Shown: positions 1 through 7,615 of the stretch, piece by piece | How the letters are laid out: each line of letters begins with the position of its first letter | How positions within the stretch are numbered: position 1 is the stretch's first letter | Assembly: GCF_900115185.1 (NCBI RefSeq) | Contig: NZ_FOVN01000008.1 | Coordinates: 1-64,000, forward strand | DNA from: Algorimicrobium echini | GTDB lineage: Bacteria > Bacteroidota > Bacteroidia > Flavobacteriales > Flavobacteriaceae | Direction: 5' to 3' | DNA length: 64,000 nucleotides | Translations under genes and position numbers: made by a program | The notes under the pieces: model-generated | The model's input: only the letters and a program-made list of their open reading frames with translations | The model's database searches: none | Told to the model about the DNA's origin: nothing

Positions 1-318
1 TAGATTTTTTAATATTATTGCCATCATTCCAATTACATTAGCAGTAGTTGTAATTAGTAGGGTATTTAACACACTATCACTTAATTTATAATTATAAGTA
101 TTTCCTACTAAAAGTAGTAACACAGCCAATAACCAAAAAGTTATTATTATAGTGAAAGCAATTGCTAAATTCTCACGTAATATTGTTTCTCCCTTATATC
201 GCTCATCTTTTGGTGATATATCATTGTTCCAATCTTTAACATCCGATATTGCTTCATCTATATCTGCGTCATTAAATTGGTCAGGTCTGTCGTCTGGAAG
301 TTTATTTAAATCAGCCAA
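1..318 (-). CDS. Membrane protein downstream of the Panacea gene (3' part beyond the window)
   Basis: An open frame of 106 codons runs off the left edge. The only in-frame start I find is TTG at 318-316, two codons after the stop of the Panacea gene. The product has an acidic soluble N-terminus (about residues 1-50), then a strongly hydrophobic segment around ENLAIAFTIIITFWLLAV and a second starting at LNTLLITTTANVIGMMAII. I recognise no family. Small membrane proteins are among the toxin partners reported for Panacea antitoxins, so a toxin role is possible but is only an inference from position. The TTG start is a guess. Because the frame continues in phase after the Panacea stop, a decayed or read-through fusion cannot be excluded. 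Confidence 0.5.
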   Translation of the reverse strand, partial: MADLNKLPDDRPDQFNDADIDEAISDVKDWNNDISPKDERYKGETILRENLAIAFTIIITFWLLAVLLLLVGNTYNYKLSDSVLNTLLITTTANVIGMMAIILKNL

Positions 319-321
319 TAT

Positions 322-900
322 TTATGCAGTCTTTAATTTTGGTTTGTAGTGGTTGATTATAGACTCATCAGGTATTTCAGAGTTACAATCTCTACAATAA
401 ACTTCTCTCCAAGGTGTTCCTTCTGCGTGTGTCATTGCACTTAATTCAACTCCATTATATTTTCCGTATAGTTCCCAAATCCTATCTAAAAATTCTGCAT
501 CTTCAGATACAATCACCTCTTCTTTACTATTTGGTAAAGGTTTGTCTATATTTATTTTTCCCTCTTGCTTTATAATTTTATAAAGGGAAGGGAAAACAGG
601 CCCATATTTCCAAGCTTGACTTTTTTCCTCTGTAAGTCTTTTTTCTCCGTTTGATAGTGTTATATACCAAGCATAAGCTAAATAAACTAACTTAATTAAT
701 TTCATTGAGGTTAGTGTTCCAAGTTTAGCTTTTTCTTGAATATAATAATTCGCTATTGTTGTTGGACTGTAAGCCATAATATCATTAGTTTTTTGTACCG
801 TTTTTTTTAAGTAAACTATTTTTTCTTTAGTTCGCTCAATAACATACAAATATACGAAAATTATAGTTGATAAAAGTAATATTATAGTTAACGTGTTCAT
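322..900 (-). CDS. Panacea domain (DUF4065/GepA-like) protein, possible antitoxin
   Basis: The 192-residue product carries a Panacea (formerly DUF4065) domain from about residue 42: MAYSPTTIANYYIQEK, then LTSMKLIKLVYLAYAWY and WKYGPVFPSLY, the usual family blocks. Panacea proteins are often antitoxins paired with many unrelated toxins. An upstream in-frame extension of 41 residues contains one transmembrane helix (LTIILLLSTIIFVYLYVI). If real, it anchors the protein in the membrane; if not, translation starts at the internal ATG at 777, which matches the usual family start. Neither start has a clear Shine-Dalgarno sequence, as is common in this phylum. The gene lies 66 bp downstream of the integrase gene on the same strand and is followed at once by the membrane protein frame. 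Confidence 0.8.
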   Translation of the reverse strand: MNTLTIILLLSTIIFVYLYVIERTKEKIVYLKKTVQKTNDIMAYSPTTIANYYIQEKAKLGTLTSMKLIKLVYLAYAWYITLSNGEKRLTEEKSQAWKYGPVFPSLYKIIKQEGKINIDKPLPNSKEEVIVSEDAEFLDRIWELYGKYNGVELSAMTHAEGTPWREVYCRDCNSEIPDESIINHYKPKLKTA

Positions 901-902
901 TT

Positions 903-966
903 TGTTCTAATTACCGCCAACGTATGTGTATGTATAATGGTGTGTATATATCTATTATATCTACAC
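903..966 (-). repeat. Imperfect palindrome between the integrase and Panacea genes
   Basis: On the minus strand, right after the integrase stop, GGTGTAGATATA and ATATATACACACC form a hairpin around 938-966. It is followed by ATACACATACGTTGGCGGTAAT-like sequence ending near 903. The terminal CGTTGGC block recurs at about 59402 and in altered form near 58711, at the ends of palindromes between other accessory genes. The position, directly beside a recombinase gene, would suit a recombination site, but this is inference. Confidence 0.4.
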
Positions 967-2097
967 CTACAAATCTAACGGATTTTTAATAGAATCAAAA
1001 CTACTTTTTGCAACATGGGTGTAAATTTCTGTGGTTTTTGTTGAACTGTGCCCTAATAAAATTTGAATGTAACGTATGTCTGTTCCTGCTTCAAGTAAGT
1101 GTGTTGCAAAACTATGTCTTAAAATATGTGCACTAACTTTCTTTTTTATTTTTGCTTTAATGGCAGCAGTAGTTACAATTTTGCCAACACTGTTCGGGCT
1201 ATATTTGCCTTTGTTGGGACTTTCAAAAAGGTAGTTTGTTGGTTTCCATTGTTTATAATAGGTTCTTAGATCATGTAAAGTATTCTTCGATAGCAGTGTG
1301 TATCGTTCTTTATTGCCTTTAGCATCCTTCACATGTATCAGCATTCGCGAGCTGTCAATATCACTAATTTGCAGATTTAGTAGTTCACTTCTACGCAGTC
1401 CCGCAGAGTAAAGTAAACTAACAATACAACGATGTTTTATGTTTGGAGTGCAGTCAATCATTCTTTTAATGTCTTCCTTAGCAAGAACAACAGGTAATTT
1501 CATTTTTACTCGTGGTCGTTCTATTCTATATAGCCTATTGGGCATTCCTAGGACAATTTCGTAATAAAATTTTATGCTATTTATGGCAATGTTATTATAG
1601 GAATTTGAGCGTTTTTCTTGAGTTAATACTTGTAAATATTCTCTTATATCATTTTCGTTTAGATGATCAATCTCTTTATCATAATAATAATTAATAAATG
1701 CTTCAAAGGCCTTTATATAGGACTTTACAGTGTTATTAGCATACTTCTTTAATTCAAGTTTTTGTAAATAGGATTCAGGACAATATTTATAGTTTTCAGA
1801 CTTTCCGCGCTTTCTGTACCAATCAATATTAAACGTTTCATCTAATTGTTTTGAGCGTGTATGTTGGAAAAAATATTTGGAGTCTATCCACGCCACTCCC
1901 TTAAATATGTTATAAATGTTATCTAAATTGGGTTTGTTGTTCGGCACGTAGTACATGTTGAATTCTTCACTCCATTTAATATCTTGAAGCTCTTTAACAA
2001 GTATGTCCAGTGCCTTATTTGCGTAAAATTGAAGACCAATGAACTTTTTATCATCAATTAAAATATGCTTTAGGGTAATGTGTTGACTGAATTTCAT
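967..2097 (-). CDS. Tyrosine-type recombinase/integrase
   Basis: This 376-residue site-specific recombinase belongs to the XerC/D-like group common in Flavobacteriia. The sequence shows an N-terminal extension of about 100 residues, a SAM-like core-binding domain (about 108-185) and a catalytic domain with Arg235 (GLRRSELL), Lys260 (AKGNKER), His324/Arg327 (HILRHSFATHLLE), His350 (LLGHSSTKTTE) and nucleophile Tyr359 (IYTHV). All six catalytic positions are present, so it is probably active. The IntI-specific insertion of integron integrases is not apparent, although the C-terminus ends in KNPLDL. It is divergent from the zinc-ribbon gene and lies about 580 bp from a tRNA-Met 3' fragment, the typical setting for an integrase of an element inserted into a tRNA gene. 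Confidence 0.93.
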   Translation of the reverse strand: MKFSQHITLKHILIDDKKFIGLQFYANKALDILVKELQDIKWSEEFNMYYVPNNKPNLDNIYNIFKGVAWIDSKYFFQHTRSKQLDETFNIDWYRKRGKSENYKYCPESYLQKLELKKYANNTVKSYIKAFEAFINYYYDKEIDHLNENDIREYLQVLTQEKRSNSYNNIAINSIKFYYEIVLGMPNRLYRIERPRVKMKLPVVLAKEDIKRMIDCTPNIKHRCIVSLLYSAGLRRSELLNLQISDIDSSRMLIHVKDAKGNKERYTLLSKNTLHDLRTYYKQWKPTNYLFESPNKGKYSPNSVGKIVTTAAIKAKIKKKVSAHILRHSFATHLLEAGTDIRYIQILLGHSSTKTTEIYTHVAKSSFDSIKNPLDL

Positions 2098-2181
2098 TTG
2101 GTTTTATTTATTAAAGCTACTAATTTCAAATCATCAAGTAGTTTCTTATTCGTATATTAAACGTTTAAATAACGCTTATAT

Positions 2182-2574
2182 ATGAATAACAATGAAAACC
2201 CAAAATCATGTCTTTCTTGTGAAAAATTAATTGTTGGACGTTCTGACAAAAGGTTTTGTGACTCTTATTGTAGGAGTTCGTATCACTATAAAAAAAATTT
2301 AGATGAAGCTCCTCGATTTTATAATTTGGTAGATAATCAGTTAAAGAAGAATCGGCGCATACTTAAAAGTTATAATAAATCAGGTTTGGCTACAGTTAGA
2401 AGTCAGATATTATTAGGTCAAGGATTCAATCCAAATTTTTTCACTCATTATTGGAAGAATGCCAATAACGATATTTATCTATTTGTTTACGAATTTGGGT
2501 TTCTTAAAAAGGACGAGAAATTTATTCTCATTAAGTGGCAGGATTATATGCTAAAAAAAGTACCTTTGGGTTAA
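2182..2574 (+). CDS. Small zinc-ribbon (DUF2116-like) protein
   Basis: The 130-residue cytoplasmic protein has an N-terminal zinc-binding motif (CLSCEKLIVGRSDKRFC, then YCRSSYH), so four cysteines are arranged as CxxC...C...C at about residues 10-30. The rest is basic (QLKKNRRILKSYNKSG) and ends in a region rich in aromatic residues (FVYEFGFLKKDEKF). Similar small proteins are widespread in Flavobacteriia and are usually called hypothetical or DUF2116. A nucleic-acid-binding role is plausible from the ribbon and charge but is not shown. It is transcribed divergently from the integrase, with 84 bp between them. Confidence 0.75.
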   Translation: MNNNENPKSCLSCEKLIVGRSDKRFCDSYCRSSYHYKKNLDEAPRFYNLVDNQLKKNRRILKSYNKSGLATVRSQILLGQGFNPNFFTHYWKNANNDIYLFVYEFGFLKKDEKFILIKWQDYMLKKVPLG

Positions 2575-2680
2575 TATATTGTACAATCATGTGAACAAAA
2601 TCAGGAACACGATTTGGAACACGATTTCATGAAAGTAACAGCTCGAACCACCAGTGTTTGTGTTGAAAAAGCGGTCGAGG

Positions 2681-2727
2681 TCGGGCTCATAACCCGAAGG
2701 TCACTGGTTCGAGTCCAGTTCCCGCTA
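2681..2727 (+). other. 3' half of an initiator tRNA-Met; probable integration (att) site
   Basis: The sequence reads as the anticodon arm (TCGGG, loop CTCATAA, CCCGA; anticodon CAT), variable loop, T arm (ACTGG, loop TTCGAGT, CCAGT) and acceptor 3' strand TCCCGCT plus discriminator A. Three G-C pairs next to the anticodon loop are the initiator tRNA signature. The 5' acceptor strand and D arm are missing: from the nearest AGCGG (2670) to the end there are only 58 bases, too few for a tRNA. Integrases often recombine in tRNA 3' halves and leave such a copy at the far end of the element, so the element would extend left of 2727, with the intact tRNA outside the window. Confidence 0.7.
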
Positions 2728-2752
2728 CAAATTTTAATCGTATTGAAAACAG

Positions 2753-2781
2753 CGGTTTGACGAAAGTCAAACCGTTTTTTT
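2753..2781 (+). terminator. Rho-independent terminator after the tRNA fragment
   Basis: A perfect 9-bp stem (CGGTTTGAC / GTCAAACCG) with a GAAA tetraloop is followed by seven T residues. It starts 26 bases after the tRNA fragment and is probably the original terminator of the tRNA transcript, left on the chromosomal side of the junction. Confidence 0.85.
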
Positions 2782-3029
2782 ATGCATACAATTTTTGATT
2801 ATCTTGCAGGCGAATTGCAAAGTGAATACGATTTCCATTTGAAAAAAAATTTTCCGCTCCAAAATCTACTTGGCCAACGGCAATTTAAAAAAGTTTTGGT
2901 ACATCTTTTTTTCTTATCGCGACTCCAATTCTGGGAAACTTGTTAGGTAAACTCTGGTATTTGCCAATAAATTTAAAAAAGACACATTTTAATTCTATTC
3001 GGAAAACTCCTTATTTATACACAACAAAA

Positions 3030-3062
3030 AAAACCAGAGATAATAGCTTCTCTGGTTTTTTT
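3030..3062 (-). terminator. Terminator of the dab operon (probably bidirectional)
   Basis: The stem AAAACCAGAGA / TCTCTGGTTTT has an 8-base loop, with A-rich and T-rich flanks that give a U-tract on either strand. It lies about 75 bp past the dabA stop codon. Confidence 0.8.
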
Positions 3063-3137
3063 TGAGTTTATTCATATTTGTCTCCCTATTTTAGGACGAC
3101 TCACTAATAATTATACTAAATTATATTAACGTTATCC

Positions 3138-5534
3138 TCATATGAGAACTTCTATTTTCTTATTTACAAAATTGTTTTTTAAGGAAACCTTGTTGTTTTT
3201 CTTTTCAGTTGCAGTTTTCCAAACTAAATTTTTATGATAAGTATGAATTATGTTTTCAGATTCAGGGTCCATTACCATTAAATAAATCCATTCATTATCT
3301 ATTAAGCTTTTTAGATTTCCGTTTCTTTCAAGGATAGAAGTTACCCTATCTAGAGGTGCATGAATAACGACTGATAATCGAAGTGGTTGATGATACATTT
3401 CTAGATCTGTTTGGTTTATGGATTGCAGGGGAAGTCCCATTTTAAGGTCGCCTCCATTTCCTTGAACAACTCCAAATTTTCCAGTGATATTATGTGTTAT
3501 TTTTGTTCCACTTCCAAATAGCTGGTTGTCAACGGTTGAAAAATAGTAGTGGTTATTTATCCACTGCGTTACTACCATGGGGCCTTGCATAATTCCTTCC
3601 AGTGCTTTCCCGGTTTGATCTAATTCCCAATTGTAAGAGTGTAGAAAACAACGTCCATCTAAATTATGATTTTTTGATAAGTTTCTTGACCCAATAATAA
3701 ATCCAGCATTTTTAGCCAAACCCCATTCAGGTCTAGTTTCTCCCCAATTGTTTGCTTTTGTATGTGCTTCACGTACACTGTTGCTTGTAACCCCTAATCT
3801 TTCTTCTGTAGCTGTTTGTTGTGCTTTTTTTAAATTTGTTTTTAAGGTTTGCAAAGCATTTTTGTGAGAATCTGGAACATCTGAATCAAATAATAAAATC
3901 TCATCTGTGGTAGTATTGTGCTCACCTCCAATAAATATGGTGTTGTTCGGAATGGCAATACCTTCTTGAGCTCTTAATGCATGTTTAACTTCTGGAAGGT
4001 TTGCTAATTTTGCAAGCATTCTAGCATTATGTCGACCTGGACTAGCCGCACAGGCTCCACAATCTAAACTTGATCCAAAGGGATTGTTAGCAGTGTGACT
4101 ACCATGACCCACAAAAAGGATAATTGGTGCAAATTTGTCCCATCCCATCAAATCAAAAGCAGATTTTACAATGGCTACCTTTTCAGTTAAAGGAATATCA
4201 ATTTCAGATTGAGGTACGTTGCTCGCTTTTTTAATTTCTGGCTCACAAAGCGTTTCGTGTACAGGTATTTGTTTCGTGTTTATCTTGTTTGTAAAACTAG
4301 GAAATAGCGTTCTAGCTAATAAAGAGATACCATAAAATAATCCAGAACCTTCTACATAACCAAAGGCTGATGGCAACATGTTTTTCATTCTTTTGAAAAA
4401 ATACGTGCTAAATTTTATAATTTCATTTTTTTGTTTGTATTTAATTATTTTATCGGATTGATATTCACTAGGTGTTTCCGAAACATGATAAGCTGAACTT
4501 ACAATAGGTGGGCATGACTTTCTAGTTAGTCCATTGTTTAGATTTTGATAATCCATGGCAATTCCAAAAAAGCCTGCATATCCAAAAGTTTCGTATGCTC
4601 CATTTTGCTCCACATGTCTTCTAATTAATTCCGATCTGGTATCGATACAGAAAACAAATTGGGCATCCAGATTATTTTGAGTTTGTTTGCGAGTCTCTGA
4701 AAACGCTATTTGTTTCGTTTTTAAAATGGTTCCCAATTCGTTTTGCCAACTTTTTTCCCAAGCTTTTAGCCAAATATGTTGCAGTTTAGATATCGTAGTG
4801 GGTGTAGTAGTTAAAGCATTTTCAGGTAAAATAGTTGCTTTAATTTTTTTGGCAATCCACAATCTTACTGCTAAATAATCTTTTAAGGATATAGGGTAGC
4901 TCTCTTGCCATTTTGATTGCGAGGTGCTTCTATAGTTTATGTATCCTGTCCAACCTGGTAAGGCGGCTAAATGGTAAGTAAATATTTTAAGATATTGGCT
5001 GGGTTTATAATGTTTTAAAATGTCTTCAAGCGCTTCATCACTTGTGTTTGGAATATCCTTAATGCTTGTTTTTGGTAATTGGTTATCAAAAGAGGCAAGT
5101 TTTCGCCAGGCTTTATAAAAACCTTCACGTTTATTTGGCATATCCCATTCGGCTAAACCCTCATCCATAAATGCTGCTAACCATTTAGCAACGATGTTGT
5201 CTAAAGTGTTGTTTTCATTTATTTTTTCAACTTTTTTGAAAGATACCATTTCATTTAAATATGACTCGGGAGTATCAAAAAATTGGTTTTCTTCAAGTAA
5301 AAGTATTAATTCTTTTCTATCAATAAATCCCTTTTGTAAGGCCTGACTAAATTGTGCAGATTCTGGAAATACTTTCGCATTCAAAAGCTCTTCAGCTTGT
5401 TTAGTGGCCTCTTTAAAAGATTTTTGTTCATAACCAGATAATGGGTTTGACGTAACAAATGCATATAATGGCCATGTTTTTCCTATAACATGCGAAGCTT
5501 CTTCAATATTTTTTTGAATAATTTGATTTATCAT
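3138..5534 (-). CDS. dabA: DabA, inorganic carbon transporter subunit (DUF2309/UPF0753)
   Basis: The 798-residue protein is the cytoplasmic, carbonic-anhydrase-like subunit of the DAB inorganic carbon accumulation complex (also called MpsB). It is thought to hydrate CO2 to bicarbonate vectorially, coupled to ion flow through DabB. The expected zinc/active-site set is visible: Cys296 and Asp298 in FVFCIDTRSE, His477 in LFVGHGSH and Cys492 in LDCGACAA, with the family's 15-residue spacing between the His and the second Cys. Length is normal for the family. The start at 5534 is 5 bases after the dabB stop, so the two are co-transcribed and probably translationally coupled. I see no truncation. 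Confidence 0.93.
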   Translation of the reverse strand: MINQIIQKNIEEASHVIGKTWPLYAFVTSNPLSGYEQKSFKEATKQAEELLNAKVFPESAQFSQALQKGFIDRKELILLLEENQFFDTPESYLNEMVSFKKVEKINENNTLDNIVAKWLAAFMDEGLAEWDMPNKREGFYKAWRKLASFDNQLPKTSIKDIPNTSDEALEDILKHYKPSQYLKIFTYHLAALPGWTGYINYRSTSQSKWQESYPISLKDYLAVRLWIAKKIKATILPENALTTTPTTISKLQHIWLKAWEKSWQNELGTILKTKQIAFSETRKQTQNNLDAQFVFCIDTRSELIRRHVEQNGAYETFGYAGFFGIAMDYQNLNNGLTRKSCPPIVSSAYHVSETPSEYQSDKIIKYKQKNEIIKFSTYFFKRMKNMLPSAFGYVEGSGLFYGISLLARTLFPSFTNKINTKQIPVHETLCEPEIKKASNVPQSEIDIPLTEKVAIVKSAFDLMGWDKFAPIILFVGHGSHTANNPFGSSLDCGACAASPGRHNARMLAKLANLPEVKHALRAQEGIAIPNNTIFIGGEHNTTTDEILLFDSDVPDSHKNALQTLKTNLKKAQQTATEERLGVTSNSVREAHTKANNWGETRPEWGLAKNAGFIIGSRNLSKNHNLDGRCFLHSYNWELDQTGKALEGIMQGPMVVTQWINNHYYFSTVDNQLFGSGTKITHNITGKFGVVQGNGGDLKMGLPLQSINQTDLEMYHQPLRLSVVIHAPLDRVTSILERNGNLKSLIDNEWIYLMVMDPESENIIHTYHKNLVWKTATEKKNNKVSLKNNFVNKKIEVLI

Positions 5535-5539
5535 GATGC

Positions 5540-6970
5540 TTAAGATTTATACATTAAAACAGTTTTTTTGTTAGGCTGAGAGATGTTCAGCAATTTGACA
5601 TAGATCCATGGGTGTTTTCGGTAAATACCCAGTTTCATAATAAAGAACCCAATTAAGAATATTAGTCCAAAAGTAATTTCTAAATAGGATACAGATGTTG
5701 GTACGTGTACCATTGGCATATCATTCATTAAAACTGTTACACCGTTGTACATTAAAGCATAGGTAGCCATTCCAGAGATAAATAAAATAGGTGGTAAAAT
5801 TGATTTTTGCAGAATGCTTAAGCTAGGCTCTTTAACAATGTTGTAAGTCAGTTGTCCGACGGTTATTGCAACAATAAGCGTTAGGAAAATACTACTGTTA
5901 ACATCAAAACTTTTACCTGTTAAATAGATAAAAAGCACTGCTCCTATTGCACTATATATAAGGACAGCTATAGCTTGTAAAGGTTTTATAGTTATGTTTG
6001 TAGGGGATTGAGGCTCTGAATGTGCTATATTTTCTCCAGAGGATAGAAACAAGTACGCTTTGTAAAACCCATGAAGGATTAAATGGACTATTGCTGCATT
6101 GAAAAAACCTAAACCACATTGCATTATCATAAAACCCATTTGCGCTATAGTGGAGCAGGCTAGCTTCTGTTTTACATTAACTTGTATAAGTTTGGTAAAT
6201 TGTGCTATGATAGCAGTAAATCCGCCAATTATAAATAAAATAATTAAGGTGTTAGAGGTAAATAATACCGTAGAGAAAAGTGCTAGAAGAATACCTGAAC
6301 CATTTACAAAACCTGCATGCATGAGTGCTGATGCAGGTGTTGGAGCTGTCATGGCAGAAAGCAACCAGCGATGAAAAGGATATATAGCCGATTGAATGAT
6401 AGCCGAAATAATAATACAAATACCAGATATAACCGTAATGGAATAGGGAATTTGATTGACTTTGGAAATCATGCCATTTAATGTAAAATCTTGCGTTTGG
6501 TATGCTAATAAGAAAACCGCTATACTTAAAAACAGACTACTAATAAGAAAATATTTAAGTGCCAGTTTTGAGGCTTCTTTAGCTTCTCCCCATGCAGCAT
6601 CAACGCCTATTAGTCTGGACATAAAATAGCCCATCAACAGCCAAAAAGCGATTAAAAGTATCATATGGTTGGTCATTACAAAAAGCATTATAGACATAAT
6701 AAAGCCCAAGCTTAATGTCATGAAGCTAGCGTGATACCTAAACCCTTTAAGATAATTCTTTCCAAAACTACTTATTAAAGCACTAAAAAAAGTAACAAGT
6801 GTCCAGATTAGCAGCGTAAAGCCATTAATTTTAAAAAAAGAACCGTATTGCCATTCTGGAATATGTGGGTAATTAAGTACTAAGAAAGAAAACAAACCAA
6901 TACACAAAAACCATTGTATTTTAGTTATGAAATTTGAGGTGGTTTCTAATTGTAGATATTTTGATGTCAT
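5540..6970 (-). CDS. dabB: DabB, proton-conducting membrane subunit (NuoL/MrpA-like)
   Basis: The 476-residue protein is very hydrophobic, with a dozen or more transmembrane segments, and resembles the NuoL/NuoM/MrpA family. Conserved blocks include SAIYPFHRWLLSAMTAPTPA with HAGFVNGSG (about residues 190-225) and LACSTIAQMGFMIMQCGLGF (about 270-290). Adjacent to dabA this identifies DabB (MpsA), which conducts H+ or Na+ to energise bicarbonate formation by DabA. It lacks the long C-terminal extension of NuoL. It is the third gene of a minus-strand run that starts with two small unknown genes and is followed by dabA 5 bases on. Confidence 0.92.
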   Translation of the reverse strand: MTSKYLQLETTSNFITKIQWFLCIGLFSFLVLNYPHIPEWQYGSFFKINGFTLLIWTLVTFFSALISSFGKNYLKGFRYHASFMTLSLGFIMSIMLFVMTNHMILLIAFWLLMGYFMSRLIGVDAAWGEAKEASKLALKYFLISSLFLSIAVFLLAYQTQDFTLNGMISKVNQIPYSITVISGICIIISAIIQSAIYPFHRWLLSAMTAPTPASALMHAGFVNGSGILLALFSTVLFTSNTLIILFIIGGFTAIIAQFTKLIQVNVKQKLACSTIAQMGFMIMQCGLGFFNAAIVHLILHGFYKAYLFLSSGENIAHSEPQSPTNITIKPLQAIAVLIYSAIGAVLFIYLTGKSFDVNSSIFLTLIVAITVGQLTYNIVKEPSLSILQKSILPPILFISGMATYALMYNGVTVLMNDMPMVHVPTSVSYLEITFGLIFLIGFFIMKLGIYRKHPWIYVKLLNISQPNKKTVLMYKS

Positions 6971-7014
6971 TTTTAAAAGTTTGATTGTTTATAAAGAAAT
7001 CAGTAATTCTTTTT

Positions 7015-7182
7015 TTATTGAAACTTACTTCGTAATCTAGAAATGTATATGGTTGTTACAATAAAACCGCAAACTAATAGCTTATCAAGAAAAACAGATT
7101 CACGTACATACGCTAATATTATAAACATGATTAAAATTAGCATACCAAAAGTTGGTAAGGCATAAGGTTTCAAATTGCTCAT
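7015..7182 (-). CDS. Small two-helix membrane protein of the dab operon
   Basis: This 55-codon frame starts at ATG 7182 and ends at 7015. The product begins MSNLKPYALP and has two hydrophobic segments, about residues 10-25 (PTFGMLILIMFIILAYV) and 33-48 (DKLLVCGFIVTTIYI), with a basic tail (SRLRSKFQ). I do not recognise a family. It sits between the 7195-7512 gene (12 bases upstream) and dabB (44 bases downstream), all on one strand, so co-transcription with dabBA is likely and an accessory role in the DAB complex is possible. It is short and could be missed by gene callers; coding status rests on the clean frame, hydrophobic pattern and position. Confidence 0.6.
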   Translation of the reverse strand: MSNLKPYALPTFGMLILIMFIILAYVRESVFLDKLLVCGFIVTTIYISRLRSKFQ

Positions 7183-7194
7183 ATTTTTATAACT

Positions 7195-7512
7195 TTAATT
7201 GTTGGTTTCGTCTATACTTATTTCAATAATGCCATTAATATTTAAATTGCGGTTTTGGCTAATAGAGTCCGCAATAAACGCTCTAGCAATTTCTTTTTCT
7301 TTAATGAGTTGTGTTATACGGTTGTCCAAATCGACAGTATCGCTTTTATAATTACCTTCCCATTTTTGAAGTCTTTGAATTTTATGAAAATTAATTTTCT
7401 CATCAATAAGAGACATAATAACATGAGATGCTTCAGAAGGTGTAAAAGCCCCTTTTACAAGTTGAATTTTTTGTGTTTTTTTTTCGATTTTGGTTAATTC
7501 TTTTGTTTCCAT
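7195..7512 (-). CDS. Small soluble protein, first gene of the dab operon
   Basis: From ATG 7512 this encodes 105 residues beginning METKELTKIEKKTQK. A start at 7572 is possible, but it would add a 20-residue stretch inside the promoter region. The protein is charged and helical (IVQLIDEK and RITQLIKEKEIARAF-like segments), contains a motif QRLQKWEGNYKSDTVDLD and has no signal or membrane segment. I recognise no family. It lies 12 bases before the small membrane protein and heads the minus-strand run to dabBA, opposite the LysR gene, so it is probably part of the carbon-uptake unit. Confidence 0.7.
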   Translation of the reverse strand: METKELTKIEKKTQKIQLVKGAFTPSEASHVIMSLIDEKINFHKIQRLQKWEGNYKSDTVDLDNRITQLIKEKEIARAFIADSISQNRNLNINGIIEISIDETNN

Positions 7513-7615
7513 TGTAATTGTTTTAAAGATTAATTTTTTATTTCCGATGCAAATATTAAACATTGAATTCATAAATTTTTATTTATATTTGTTATAGTAT
7601 ACATTAAAATTATTT
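7513..7615. promoter_or_regulatory. Divergent promoter region between lysR and the dab operon
   Basis: The 103-bp intergenic region is very AT-rich and must hold both promoters. An inverted repeat ATAAAT-N4-ATTTAT (7571-7586) contains T-N11-A-type spacing typical of LysR operators. On the minus strand AATATTTG (about 7551-7558) is one base off the TAnnTTTG -7 element. In DNA this AT-rich both are weak evidence. Confidence 0.4.

Larger units (their letters stand above)
2575..3137. other. Non-coding gap between the mobile region and dabA
   Basis: No convincing reading frame lies here. It holds the tRNA-Met 3' fragment, its terminator and a second hairpin terminator serving dabA (listed separately). 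An 8-base inverted repeat (CTCGAACC at 2642-2649, GGTTCGAG at 2706-2713) brackets the left part of the tRNA fragment and could be a recombinase arm site or chance. I see nothing further in 2782-3029. Confidence 0.7.

Noticed and set aside
152-349. Plus-strand frame of 65 codons at the left edge
   Set aside because: It runs opposite to a minus-strand frame with clear transmembrane pattern and to the Panacea C-terminus, and its own translation is low-complexity serine-rich.
967-2097. Reading the integrase as an integron IntI
   Set aside because: The IntI-specific insertion near the active site is not apparent; the KNPLDL end alone is also found in ordinary flavobacterial recombinases.
2641-2727. 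Possible complete tRNA-Met gene
   Set aside because: The 3' half is perfect, but the sequence before the anticodon arm cannot form a D arm and has only AGCGG as a partial 5' acceptor match, 58 bases from the end. It is too short for a functional tRNA.
7015-7182. Treating the 7015-7182 gap as non-coding
   Set aside because: A clean 55-codon frame with two hydrophobic helices fits between co-directional operon genes, so it is listed as a probable gene instead.
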